Shown piece after piece: positions 32,261 to 39,971 of a stretch of 53,835 nucleotides of DNA (positions are counted from its first letter, which is position 1; the number at the start of each line of letters is the position of its first letter). This stretch comes from an uncultured Sphingomonadales bacterium (GTDB taxonomy: Bacteria > Pseudomonadota > Alphaproteobacteria > Sphingomonadales > Sphingomonadaceae), in assembly GCA_937870585.1 (NCBI GenBank), contig CALMZE010000052.1, forward strand, positions 1 to 53,835, in the 5' to 3' direction. Made by a program: the position numbers and the translations under genes. The notes under the pieces were generated by a model. The model was not told the DNA's origin. It saw only the letters and a list, made by a program, of their open reading frames with translations, and ran no database searches.

Positions 32261-32503
32261 ATGTTTTTCGATGATGAAGGCGGCAAGCCCAACCCATTTG
32301 CTGTGTTCGATGGCCTTGCGGTTTATCTTGTCGCTGTTCCGCACGGGCGGAAAATTTTGACCAATGGCAAGGTGCTTGGCGAAATAGTGCCCAATGTTCA
32401 CGACGCCTATATCGGCATGTTGTTTGACCGTGCCATGCAGAACAAGAAGCGATGCACAAAGCCAGATAAGCAGAGGGAACAGGGCAATGAACCCCAATCT
32501 TAG
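32261..32503 (+). CDS. Small hypothetical protein
   Basis: 80 residues, 10 bp after the AlpA-like gene, overlapping the primase start by 17 bp. Contains FDDEGGKPNPFAVFDGLAVY and a basic C-terminus. No family recognised; retained because it fits tightly between neighbours in the same orientation. Confidence 0.45.
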   Translation: MFFDDEGGKPNPFAVFDGLAVYLVAVPHGRKILTNGKVLGEIVPNVHDAYIGMLFDRAMQNKKRCTKPDKQREQGNEPQS

Positions 32504-33317
32504 TTTGGCGCTTGTCTATGCCCGCAACTCCGTAACAGTTTTTCCATGCCGGGAAGCCGGTGAAAAAATGAAAAGCCCATACATCTCCAACGGCTTTCAT
32601 CGTGCATCATGCGATGAAAACTTGATTGGGCTTTGGAATGGCGTTTACCCAACCGCGATTTACGGTTTGCCGTGTGCTGGCAACAAGCTGCTTGTGCTTG
32701 ATGCTGATAGGCATGGCGCGGGCGATGGCGTTCAATCGCTGTTTGCCTTGTTCGATCATCATGGCTTTGACTGCAATTCAATCCCGATGGTTGAAACACC
32801 GCGCAACGGTGTTCATGCGATTTTCCAACGGCCAAAGCATTTGGGCAAAGCCAAGGGCAAACTGTGCACCGCTATCGACGTAAAGGATAATGGCTACATC
32901 ATTGCGCCGGGGACGATCATGCCCGATGGCCGCGCCTATCACTTGCTGAACGGCACGGTGGAACAACTGGCTTACGCCATTGGAACGGCAACTTTGCCAG
33001 TCGCGCCATTTTGGTTGACGGCTTTGCTTGAAGCCCAATTGGCAACGCCAACGGAAACGCGCCAATCGAACTTTACAGCCGATGGCCTTGAAAATTCATT
33101 GCGCGGCTTGGTGCGCAAGGTCGTTGAAGCACCTGAAGGCAGTCGCAACAGCATATTGTATTGGTCTTCATGTCGATTGGGTGAACTGGTTGCCCAAGGG
33201 AATGTTGACCAAGATACGGCCTTGGGATTGCTGATAGAAGCTGGCCAGCAAGCCGGTTTGGCACGCCATGAAGCGGTTGCTACCGCAAAAAGTGGACTAC
33301 AACAACATGGACGCTAA
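32487..33317 (+). CDS. Bifunctional primase-polymerase (Prim-Pol) domain protein
   Basis: 276 residues from the ATG at 32487. The AEP-type core is visible: LVLDADRHGAGDG (Asp72 and Asp74 as metal ligands), a later VETPRNGVHAIFQRP with the conserved His, and IIAPGTIMPDGRAYHL, where family members have a conserved GSxxHxxGxxY-like block. The C-terminal part is helical and may contact the next protein. Such enzymes make primers for satellite or plasmid replication. Its stop lies over the start of the DUF3987 gene, so the two are probably one replication module. The longer frame upstream overlaps another gene and has no ribosome site. Confidence 0.82.
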   Translation: MNPNLSLALVYARNSVTVFPCREAGEKMKSPYISNGFHRASCDENLIGLWNGVYPTAIYGLPCAGNKLLVLDADRHGAGDGVQSLFALFDHHGFDCNSIPMVETPRNGVHAIFQRPKHLGKAKGKLCTAIDVKDNGYIIAPGTIMPDGRAYHLLNGTVEQLAYAIGTATLPVAPFWLTALLEAQLATPTETRQSNFTADGLENSLRGLVRKVVEAPEGSRNSILYWSSCRLGELVAQGNVDQDTALGLLIEAGQQAGLARHEAVATAKSGLQQHGR

Positions 33318-34827
33318 TCCCGCTAATCCTGCTTTTCAGGATGCGCAAAGCTTTGCCCGAACGGTTGCTGAAGAAATCAAAGCGCCGCAAGAGAAGCGCC
33401 CCCTTTGCCGCGAACTGCCACCACCACAGCCATTCCCGATAGATGCTATGGGGCCGCTGAAGGATGTTGCTCTTGCCATTCATCATGCAACGCAAGCGCC
33501 ATTGTCCATGTGCGCGCATTCGGTTTTGGCCGCCGTCACCATCGCTTGCCAAGGGCAACGCGACGTTCAGCTACCGGGCGGCGGTCGCAAGCCGCTTACC
33601 GGCCTGTTCATATCCATTGCCGAAAGTGGCGAGCGGAAAAGCACAGTCGATAGGCTTGCCGTCGCCGGGATACGCCGGGTTGAAGACCAATGGCGGGCGG
33701 CATGGGAAAGCGAACGGACACATTACTGCAATGCCAAAGCCGCATGGGATTCGGCAAGAGCCGAAGCCTTACGCAAAGTCAAAGGCGATATGCAGGCACG
33801 CCTATCTGCATTGAACGCAATTGGTCTTGAACCAAAAGCGCCGCCCCATCCCATGTTGCTCATAGCCGACCCTACACCTGAAGCCTTAATCATGCACCTT
33901 GCCGATGGCAGGGCGATTGCAGGGCTATTTACCGATGAAGGTGGGCAGTTGCTTGGTGGGGCCGCATTCAACGATGAAAGCAGGATGCGCACCGCCGCCT
34001 TGCTGAACATTCTTTGGGATGGTGCGCCAATTAGGCGTTTGCGGCGGTCAACCGGAACAACATTTTTACCCGGTAGGCGTTGCAGCGCCCATATCATGCT
34101 TCAACCAATCGTTGCCGACACATTGCTAGGGGACAGCATGGCCGATGGGATTGGCTTGATAGCCCGTATGCTAATTATTGCACCTGAAAGCACAGCCGGG
34201 ACGCGGTTATTCAGGGAAGCCAGCCGCGAAAGTGAAGCTGCATTGTCGGCTTACCATGATCGCTTGGCATATTTGCTTTTGCGCCCCCCGGTCTATCAGG
34301 CCGAAAGCCCCGATGCGCTTGACCCGCCAGTGATGCAGCTAGATGATGATGCAAGGGCTGCATGGATTGCGTTTTATAATGACTGTGAACAGGCCATAGC
34401 ACCTGAAGGCCCGCTTGCATCAATCCGGGCGTTCGCAGCCAAACTTGCCGAACATGCAGGGCGATTGGCGGCTATGTTGAACCTGTATCATGGGCCGGAT
34501 GCCATGAATGTCCAACTTGCGGCCATGCAGTGCGGCGTTCAGCTTGCCCGCTTTTACGCCAATGAGATGCTTCGCCTGCATGGCAGTGCGTCCGTTGCCC
34601 CCGAATTGCGCATGGCGCAAATTCTGCTTCGATGGTGGCAGTTGCAGCCTGAAAAAATGCAATATCTGGCCAGACTCTATCAGTTCGGCCCCAACGGATT
34701 ACGCGAAGCCGCCAAAGCAAGGGCGGCTGTCAAAATTCTTGAAGACCACGGCTGGATTGAGCGCCTACCGCCCGGTATCGAACTGGACGGCAAGCCCCGT
34801 AAAGAAGCTTGGAGGCTATTGCCATGA
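33307..34827 (+). CDS. DUF3987 protein (helicase-like replication partner)
   Basis: 506 residues from the ATG at 33307; an ATG at 33268 would add 13. The protein has the DUF3987 layout: PLKDVALAIHHATQAPLSM, the phosphate-loop-like IAESGERKST near residue 104, LLIADPTPEALIMHL, FTDEGGQLLGG, and LNILWDGAPIRRLRRSTG. These are found in YfjI-type proteins next to primases and are thought to be RecA-fold helicases. The Walker A motif is non-standard (SGERKST). Co-translated with the primase and overlapping the next gene by ATGA. Confidence 0.8.
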   Translation: MDANPANPAFQDAQSFARTVAEEIKAPQEKRPLCRELPPPQPFPIDAMGPLKDVALAIHHATQAPLSMCAHSVLAAVTIACQGQRDVQLPGGGRKPLTGLFISIAESGERKSTVDRLAVAGIRRVEDQWRAAWESERTHYCNAKAAWDSARAEALRKVKGDMQARLSALNAIGLEPKAPPHPMLLIADPTPEALIMHLADGRAIAGLFTDEGGQLLGGAAFNDESRMRTAALLNILWDGAPIRRLRRSTGTTFLPGRRCSAHIMLQPIVADTLLGDSMADGIGLIARMLIIAPESTAGTRLFREASRESEAALSAYHDRLAYLLLRPPVYQAESPDALDPPVMQLDDDARAAWIAFYNDCEQAIAPEGPLASIRAFAAKLAEHAGRLAAMLNLYHGPDAMNVQLAAMQCGVQLARFYANEMLRLHGSASVAPELRMAQILLRWWQLQPEKMQYLARLYQFGPNGLREAAKARAAVKILEDHGWIERLPPGIELDGKPRKEAWRLLP

Positions 34828-35252
34828 GTGACGGCAAAACATGGCCAGTTGCTAATCCTGCTAACCAAAGCACTCAATTAGCGGATGTAGCGGCTTTAGC
34901 CGAACCGCAACCGCCCGAACAAAGGGATGCCCAAGGCCGTTTTCTATCGGGAAATAACGGGGGAGGGCGCAAACGGGGCAGCCGCAATAGGCTAACGGAA
35001 ACATTCATTGCGGCCATAGAAACGGACTGTGCCGAGCATGGGCCTGAAGCATTGGCCAAACTTCGCAACGATGATCCAGCCGCCTATTTGCGAATTGTAG
35101 CGTCACTTGTTCCCCGCGACTTGATCCTGAAGCGGGAACAGGCTGAAGACTACAGCGAACTGTCTCCTGAAGAAATAAACGAAATGATGAAACGCGAACA
35201 CCACAATGGCATGATTGCCCAATGGGTTGAAAAAGCGAGACAGGGCCGTTGA
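34824..35252 (+). CDS. DUF5681-like protein
   Basis: 142 residues from the ATGA overlap. The centre has GRFLSGNNGGGRKRGSRNR, the Gly/Arg-rich motif of DUF5681, found in phage and island proteins, often before terminase genes, then a helical LTETFIAAIETD and a C-terminal ELSPEEINEMMKREH. Possible small-terminase-like or DNA-binding role, not established. It is the last gene of the rightward replication run and converges on the AIPR gene with a 10-bp gap. Confidence 0.65.
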   Translation: MSDGKTWPVANPANQSTQLADVAALAEPQPPEQRDAQGRFLSGNNGGGRKRGSRNRLTETFIAAIETDCAEHGPEALAKLRNDDPAAYLRIVASLVPRDLILKREQAEDYSELSPEEINEMMKREHHNGMIAQWVEKARQGR

Positions 35253-35262
35253 ACCGCTTGAC

Positions 35263-37047
35263 CTAATCGGCAGACCAACGATATTCGAACGCCTCTTGCG
35301 GCAAAATGGCTGCATCGTTCAGCCGTTTTTTCATTTCCGCGCCACCGGGCATCACGTTTAGCATATTGCTGTAATTGCGTATCGCCATGTTGATGTTCGA
35401 CAAGCAGCCCTTGGTCTTAATCCAGTTTTGCGGGCTGAATACTCGGTTAGGCGGTTGCGGTTCGTTCGCAGCGGCTTCAAGTGCCATGTTCAAGCTAATG
35501 CCACCAAGCTTCACAATTTCGTCAACCATGCCAGTGGCTTCAGCAGCTTTCCATGCGCTGGCAGGGCTTGGAACTCGATCAGGTTGATTGCTGGAAATCG
35601 CAAAGCACATGGCAACGGCGTATAGGTGATGATAAGGTGCATATGCCTTCATTGCCAACAAGGTTTCGTTCAGGCTAAGCGGGTTGGCCGGAACCCAGGT
35701 GTTCCGAACAGCGTTCATCCACTTGTTTAGCGCCATTACATTTTCAGGTAGATAGTCCTTATTTTTGAACAAGGTTTCAAAATATTTGTCGAAAATCTTG
35801 GTTTCGCCGTAGGAAAGGTTTGGCCTTAAAGTCTGCCAAGCGATAAGGGTTTTTGCATATTCTGAAAGCTCAACGATTTCCGAATGGTTGCGATCAGCCG
35901 GGGCAGTTTCTCCTCGCTTGGTGATGAAATAGCCAGTCGGATATTTCAGCTCAAATGCCTTTTTCAACGCCAAAACGCGCTTGTCGTTTGAACGCAAATC
36001 GCGTGCTTTCACAGCACTTTGTGAGTTGGTGTTGATAGAAATTTTGTCCGCACGTTCGCGCTGTGGAATCTCATAAAAGCGGAACAGGATAAAGGCATCA
36101 TCCACCTTCTTGACCGTTTCGCTACATGATAGGATGGTGTTGAGAGATTGACAGCCGTTGACGACACTTAAGCCATGCAGGGATAGTGACTTGCCTGCTT
36201 CATCATATTGCAGCTTGTTGCAAAGCGCCGTTACGCCATTGTGGAAAAAGAAGAAATCGCTGCGCTTGTCTCCCATGATTGAGCTGCGAATGCCTTTGTT
36301 GACGGCATTGCTGGAACCAAGGCTTTGCCGCACATTTTTTTGAAACAAGGTGCCATCCTTGATGCCCGGCAACTTGATGCACTCCTTCAGCGGTAGCGCA
36401 GCGACAACAACCGGCGTTCCTGCAATCTCGTGATACATGTGTTTCGCGCCAGATAGGTTCAACTTGTAGTTCAGACTTGGGTTATCGGCTAGAACGGCAT
36501 AATCATATCGGCGCTTCAGTTCATCAGCATCAATCACATGAATGGTTGCATCGAACGATTCGTTTTCACTTAGCTTTGTCAGTTCCTCTTGGAATGTCGC
36601 CAAATCGGCCTGTGCAGCGGGTGTAAGCGTGCCAGTCGTTATAAGCTCGAACGAAACTTCGTAATCATCGTCAAGCGCCGTCGCCAATTCAGACAGCTTG
36701 GCCTTCAGCTTGTTGTTGGCAACGTCCTGAAGTCGCGCCAAATCCTTGATTTGAATCCATGATGAAAGCACTTCTCGCAACGGTTCAGCGTCAACGCTTC
36801 CGCCACCGATAAATTTGCCTTGAATGATGTGAACAACAGATTTGTCATCGTTAACAATGATGGCGTCAATCTGCTTGTCATCCGCACCATCAGTTATGTC
36901 AGCTTTTGTCTCATTCATATCGCGGAACAAGATATTGCGCAGATACCACGCCACGAATCGCTGTCCATCATTGGGGAAATTTTGCTGAAAATAGTCGCTG
37001 GCAACTTGCTCTTTGATTTGTTCGAACACGTGTTTTCCCCGATTCAT
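35263..37047 (-). CDS. AIPR-family protein, probable phage-defence effector
   Basis: 594 residues. The AIPR domain is recognisable: FFFFHNGVTALCNKL, LHGLSVVNGCQSLNTI and RERADKISINTNSQSAVKARDL. The N-terminal 100 residues look like a restriction-type nuclease fold: DGADDKQIDAIIVNDDKSVV followed by HIIQGKF, with Asp61, Gln76 and Lys78 in a D-x-QxK arrangement. AIPR proteins are abortive-infection factors; a nuclease-plus-AIPR form would be an effector that acts on nucleic acid after phage sensing. It is the only long leftward gene in the element, the usual placing of cargo. No partner methylase or antitoxin is seen. The start has a weak ribosome site. Confidence 0.78.
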   Translation of the reverse strand: MNRGKHVFEQIKEQVASDYFQQNFPNDGQRFVAWYLRNILFRDMNETKADITDGADDKQIDAIIVNDDKSVVHIIQGKFIGGGSVDAEPLREVLSSWIQIKDLARLQDVANNKLKAKLSELATALDDDYEVSFELITTGTLTPAAQADLATFQEELTKLSENESFDATIHVIDADELKRRYDYAVLADNPSLNYKLNLSGAKHMYHEIAGTPVVVAALPLKECIKLPGIKDGTLFQKNVRQSLGSSNAVNKGIRSSIMGDKRSDFFFFHNGVTALCNKLQYDEAGKSLSLHGLSVVNGCQSLNTILSCSETVKKVDDAFILFRFYEIPQRERADKISINTNSQSAVKARDLRSNDKRVLALKKAFELKYPTGYFITKRGETAPADRNHSEIVELSEYAKTLIAWQTLRPNLSYGETKIFDKYFETLFKNKDYLPENVMALNKWMNAVRNTWVPANPLSLNETLLAMKAYAPYHHLYAVAMCFAISSNQPDRVPSPASAWKAAEATGMVDEIVKLGGISLNMALEAAANEPQPPNRVFSPQNWIKTKGCLSNINMAIRNYSNMLNVMPGGAEMKKRLNDAAILPQEAFEYRWSAD

Positions 37048-37200
37048 GGCATTGGTATTTACTGCACATTAATTTGCTGCAACGCAATGCTGGCATTCAA
37101 AACATGATAAACCACTCAAAGAGATAGCGACATTTGTTGTCGGTCAATCGAAAGCGTGCCATAGGCATAGTGCGGCGCGGCCAATTCCGCCCGTGGGGCT

Positions 37201-37315
37201 GATAATCCCTTCAAACACGTAGGCCGGTCAAGGTTTCTTGGCCGGGCGGCGGGCGCGTATGTCCAAGGCTTCGGCCCAAAGGCGTCTGCGCCTTGTGCTA
37301 CGTGCAGGGATTATC
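37201..37315. ncRNA. Candidate structured RNA or replication-origin structure
   Basis: A long closing stem joins 37201-37210 (GATAATCCCT) to 37306-37315 (AGGGATTATC) and, after a small internal loop, 37216-37222 (CACGTAG) to 37298-37304 (CTACGTG). Inside are a bulged CAAG/CTTG hairpin, a GGC-TTCG-GCC tetraloop hairpin at 37268-37277 and the perfect AAGGCG-TCTG-CGCCTT hairpin at 37279-37294. Strand cannot be fixed; the downstream plus-strand gene makes plus more likely. It lies in the 316-bp gap 37048-37363; the part before 37200 shows nothing clear apart from the AIPR promoter region. Confidence 0.4.
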
Positions 37316-37318
37316 ACG

Positions 37319-37335
37319 CCCGGCTTGTTGCCGGG
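37319..37335 (+). other. Hairpin following the structured region
   Basis: CCCGGC-TTGTT-GCCGGG, a perfect 6-bp stem, 4 bp after the closing stem at 37315 and 28 bp before the secreted-protein start. No T-tract, so not a typical intrinsic terminator. Confidence 0.45.
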
Positions 37336-37363
37336 TTGCCTCCATCCAAGGGAAGGGGGCGCG

Positions 37364-38143
37364 ATGCCATTCAAATTCAAAACCGTCTTCATGGCTGCCT
37401 TGCTGCCCGCTTTTGCTGTCGCGTCATCCATTCCAGCATTTGCGCAAACCCAAGCACAGCAAGACCGCTTTGACCTTGTTGCAAAATATGTAGTGACGGC
37501 AAAGCTGTGTGAACGGTTGGGCATGACGCTTGATCCTGCATTGCCCGATAAAGCCAATGCTGCATTCGATGCTGAAGCTTCCTCTTGGGGCCTCCCCGCT
37601 GCCACTGTCGAACGGCTGAAGGTTGAGGCAATATCACGCCAAGGCGCAATACTGAAAACCGATTTAGACGCGGCTGCTAATGCGGCAAAGACCGATGCAC
37701 AGCTTCGCAATGTTCGTTCAATTCTGCTTGGCTATGGCCGAACCTGTATGGCTGCAACCGTCGATCCAATCTTTTCCGGCCTAATCGTTGCACCGCCCGG
37801 TTACGATTTGGAGAAGGGGGCAACCGACTTAGCCGATTCGATGCTTGAAGCCGGTGGCTTGGCGAGCTGGCAAACACCTCAAATTCAAGCGCGCGGCGAC
37901 ATTATGATGTTGGCTGGTGCTTGCAGAACCAAGATTGGCGCGGCGCGATCCGATGCACTTGTAAGGGAGTTTGGTCAATCGGATGATGCGAGAGTGCGCA
38001 ACTACTACACCAAGTCGTTTGACGAAGGGCTTGCCGAACCGGACTTCATTTCAACGTTGGCAGGCTGCAATCGGGCTATTCAAAGTTTTCGCCTGAAAGC
38101 TGCCAATTCCAACCAAGCCGCACGCCAAGCTGGGAATAAGTAA
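37364..38143 (+). CDS. Secreted hypothetical protein
   Basis: 259 residues from the ATG at 37364, preceded by AAGGGGG; an upstream extension through 37238 runs over the structured RNA candidate and is unlikely. A standard signal peptide (KTVFMAALLPAFAVASSIPAFA) directs export. The mature protein is helical, with cysteines in KLCERLG, GRTCMA, GACRTKIG and AGCNRA that could form disulfides. No known domain. It forms a pair with the lipoprotein gene 12 bp downstream, a typical envelope-modifying cargo. Confidence 0.65.
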   Translation: MPFKFKTVFMAALLPAFAVASSIPAFAQTQAQQDRFDLVAKYVVTAKLCERLGMTLDPALPDKANAAFDAEASSWGLPAATVERLKVEAISRQGAILKTDLDAAANAAKTDAQLRNVRSILLGYGRTCMAATVDPIFSGLIVAPPGYDLEKGATDLADSMLEAGGLASWQTPQIQARGDIMMLAGACRTKIGAARSDALVREFGQSDDARVRNYYTKSFDEGLAEPDFISTLAGCNRAIQSFRLKAANSNQAARQAGNK

Positions 38144-38155
38144 GGGGGCGTTGAA

Positions 38156-38617
38156 ATGCGCATCAAATTTCAAACAGCTTTGGCAATTTGTCTGGCAACC
38201 GCGCTTGCAGGTTGTGGCGGCGATGTTCGTGACACGAGGATTGCCGACATTGGCTTAACGAACATGGCTGAAGTTCAGAAAGTGGCGAACAAGCTTGAAC
38301 CCGATGAACGCGCCGCATTTGGTGTGTATGTTATGAACCGAACGGTTGGTTCGATGATAATGCCGGGGCAAGAGATTGTCAGAGCCGATGGAAAGGCACC
38401 TGAAACTGTGCGCGAAGCGATTGCGCTGGCCAAGGTGCGCAAAGCCAAACAGGACAAGCGCGGCAAACTTATGAGTGAACGCAATGCACTTATTGACCGT
38501 CACAATGCCTTAATGCCCGATGATGGCAGCGGCTTGCGCGAAGCGGATAAAGCCGAATGGGAAAGGCTGGAAAAGCAAATTGCCGTATATGACGCAAAGC
38601 TTAAAGCGTCCGAATAA
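38156..38617 (+). CDS. Putative lipoprotein
   Basis: 153 residues. The N-terminus KFQTALAICLATALAGC ends in a clear lipobox (LAGC), so it should be lipidated at Cys20 or near it. The mature part is highly charged, with heptad-like helices in the second half (RKAKQDKRGKLMSERNALID, then WERLEKQIAVYDAKL), suggesting coiled coil. Function unknown. With the secreted partner it might alter phage adsorption or helper-phage release, which is inference only. Confidence 0.65.
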   Translation: MRIKFQTALAICLATALAGCGGDVRDTRIADIGLTNMAEVQKVANKLEPDERAAFGVYVMNRTVGSMIMPGQEIVRADGKAPETVREAIALAKVRKAKQDKRGKLMSERNALIDRHNALMPDDGSGLREADKAEWERLEKQIAVYDAKLKASE

Positions 38618-38658
38618 TTCCAGCCCATGCCGCTTCAAAATGTTGGGCGCATTGTAGG

Positions 38659-38673
38659 GCAAATTCAATTTGC
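38659..38673. repeat. AT-rich palindrome near the right end of the element
   Basis: GCAAATT-C-AATTTGC, 42 bp inside the right att site, on the 3' side of tRNA-Ser. May act as the new tRNA terminator stem or as an integrase arm site. Confidence 0.35.
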
Positions 38674-38714
38674 TCTATAAATAATCAACAAAATCAATTG
38701 CTTATAAAATTATT

Positions 38715-38728
38715 TGGCGGACAGGGTG
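38715..38728 (+). repeat. Right attachment site (tRNA-Ser 3' end)
   Basis: TGGCGGACAGGGTG, the complement of the last 14 nt of tRNA-Ser, identical to 30363-30376. Confidence 0.75.
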
Positions 38729-38804
38729 GGATTCGAACCCACGGTGAGCTTCCACCCACGGCGGTTTTCAAGACCGCTGCCTTAAACCACTCGGCCACCT
38801 GTCC
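38715..38804 (-). tRNA. tRNA-Ser (anticodon UGA)
   Basis: 90 nt on the minus strand with a full cloverleaf: acceptor GGACAGG/CCTGTCC with a genomic CCA, anticodon loop CTTGAAA giving UGA, a long class II variable arm (GTGGGTGGAAGCTCACC region) and TPsiC loop GGTTCGAATCC. The 3' end is at 38715 and faces the island, which restored the last 14 nt on insertion. The gene stays functional by sequence. Confidence 0.97.
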
Positions 38805-38897
38805 TTGGTGAGCCGCCTTTGGCCGGAAACGCTCTTTCGTGCAAGCCTTGCGATGAAGGGGATTGGGGGCGGGGGCGGATTGTGGCATGGCTGCGCG

Positions 38898-39971
38898 ATG
38901 AGTTTTTCGCTTTCTCCCATTCGTGTGGCGCTGATCGGTGCGTTTTTTCTGGTCGGCTCACTGGCGTTGCGCCCGTCTGATGCGCTGCGGGCGCAACAGG
39001 TGCCTGCAAGTCCGCCAGAGAGCTTTGAGGCCTATAAGCAGACGCTGATCCGCCGCGCGCAAGCAGAGGGCGTGCGACAGGCGACGATTGATGCGGTTAT
39101 TCCGGCTCTCATCCCCAATCAGCGTGTCATCGCGCTGGATCGCAACCAGCCCGATGGTTCGCCCAATAGGCCGATCCCCGATTTCGCGCCCTACCGTCGC
39201 AGCCATGTTGATGCGGCGCGGATCAATGGCGGTCGCGCCAAATATGCGCAGCTGAGGCCATTTCTGGAGAAAGTGGAGCGGGAAACGGGCGTGCCCGAAG
39301 CGATCATGATCTCCATTTATGGCAATGAAACCCATTATGGCCGCGTGACTGGCAATTATGATGTGCCCGAAGCGCTGGCGACGCTCGCATGGGAAGGCCG
39401 CCGCCGCGCGCTGTTTGAAGGCGAATTCATTGCCACGCTCAAGATGATGGACAGGGGCGTGCCCCGTTACAAATTGAAGGGCAGTTGGGCCGGAGCCATG
39501 GGCTATCCGCAATTTCTGCCCAGCGTCTATATTCGCCTCGCGCGCGATGGTGATGGCGACGGGATGGCTGATATCTGGTCGAGCGAAGCAGATGCGCTGG
39601 CGTCCATCGCCAATTATTTCCGCAACTCTGGCTGGCGGTCCGGGCTGGACTGGGGGATGGAAGTGAGCGTGCCATCGGGGCTGGATCGCGCGGCCATCGC
39701 CTCGCGTCAGGTTGCGCCGCGCTGCGCCCGCGTGTTCGGTCGGCACAGCATGTGGAAGAGCGTGGGCGAGTGGAAGGCGCTTGGCGTGCGCTCTTTGGGC
39801 ACAGGCAAGTCTTTGAAAGACAGTGATTTAGCCACTTTGCTGGAGCCCGATGGCCCACAGTCAACCGGATTTTTACTAACCGGGAATTATCGTGTGATCC
39901 TCGACTATAATTGCTCGAACTTTTACGGGCTCGCAGTAGGATTGCTCTCAGATGCAGTGGAAAGCCAGTAA
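38898..39971 (+). CDS. Lytic murein transglycosylase (MltB family)
   Basis: 357 residues from the ATG at 38898; other in-frame starts begin inside or near the tRNA. An N-terminal hydrophobic stretch (RVALIGAFFLVGSLAL) is a signal peptide or anchor. The catalytic Glu144 is in ISIYGNETHYG, followed by EALATLAWEGRR, KGSWAGAMGYPQFLPS and the EF-hand-like RDGDGDGMADIW, all MltB hallmarks. The enzyme cuts the glycan strand of peptidoglycan with 1,6-anhydro product. A C-terminal cysteine-bearing region (DYNCSNFYGLAVG) is typical. Its end overlaps the rlpA-like gene by 20 bp. Confidence 0.9.
   Translation: MSFSLSPIRVALIGAFFLVGSLALRPSDALRAQQVPASPPESFEAYKQTLIRRAQAEGVRQATIDAVIPALIPNQRVIALDRNQPDGSPNRPIPDFAPYRRSHVDAARINGGRAKYAQLRPFLEKVERETGVPEAIMISIYGNETHYGRVTGNYDVPEALATLAWEGRRRALFEGEFIATLKMMDRGVPRYKLKGSWAGAMGYPQFLPSVYIRLARDGDGDGMADIWSSEADALASIANYFRNSGWRSGLDWGMEVSVPSGLDRAAIASRQVAPRCARVFGRHSMWKSVGEWKALGVRSLGTGKSLKDSDLATLLEPDGPQSTGFLLTGNYRVILDYNCSNFYGLAVGLLSDAVESQ

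Larger units (their letters stand above)
30363..38728. mobile_element. Integrated island in tRNA-Ser, P4-satellite-like
   Basis: Bounded by the direct repeat TGGCGGACAGGGTG at 30363-30376 and 38715-38728; the right copy is the last 14 nt of tRNA-Ser. The inside is visibly poorer in GC, with different codon choice. Contents from left: integrase, small protein, AlpA-like regulator, hypothetical, primase-polymerase, DUF3987 protein, DUF5681-like protein, AIPR protein (reverse), structured RNA candidate, secreted protein, lipoprotein. No capsid, terminase large subunit, portal or conjugation genes are seen, so it would need a helper or is only integrative. Confidence 0.85.

Noticed and set aside
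35263-37047. Restriction-modification system
   Set aside because: A nuclease-like N-terminus is present but no methyltransferase or specificity subunit lies nearby; the body is AIPR type.
37201-37335. Integron attC site
   Set aside because: The long stem is there, but the conserved RYYYAAC/GTTRRRY ends are not, and the local recombinase is of the P4 type.
30363-38728. Complete prophage
   Set aside because: No portal, capsid, tail, lysis or large-terminase gene is found, and the size is too small.
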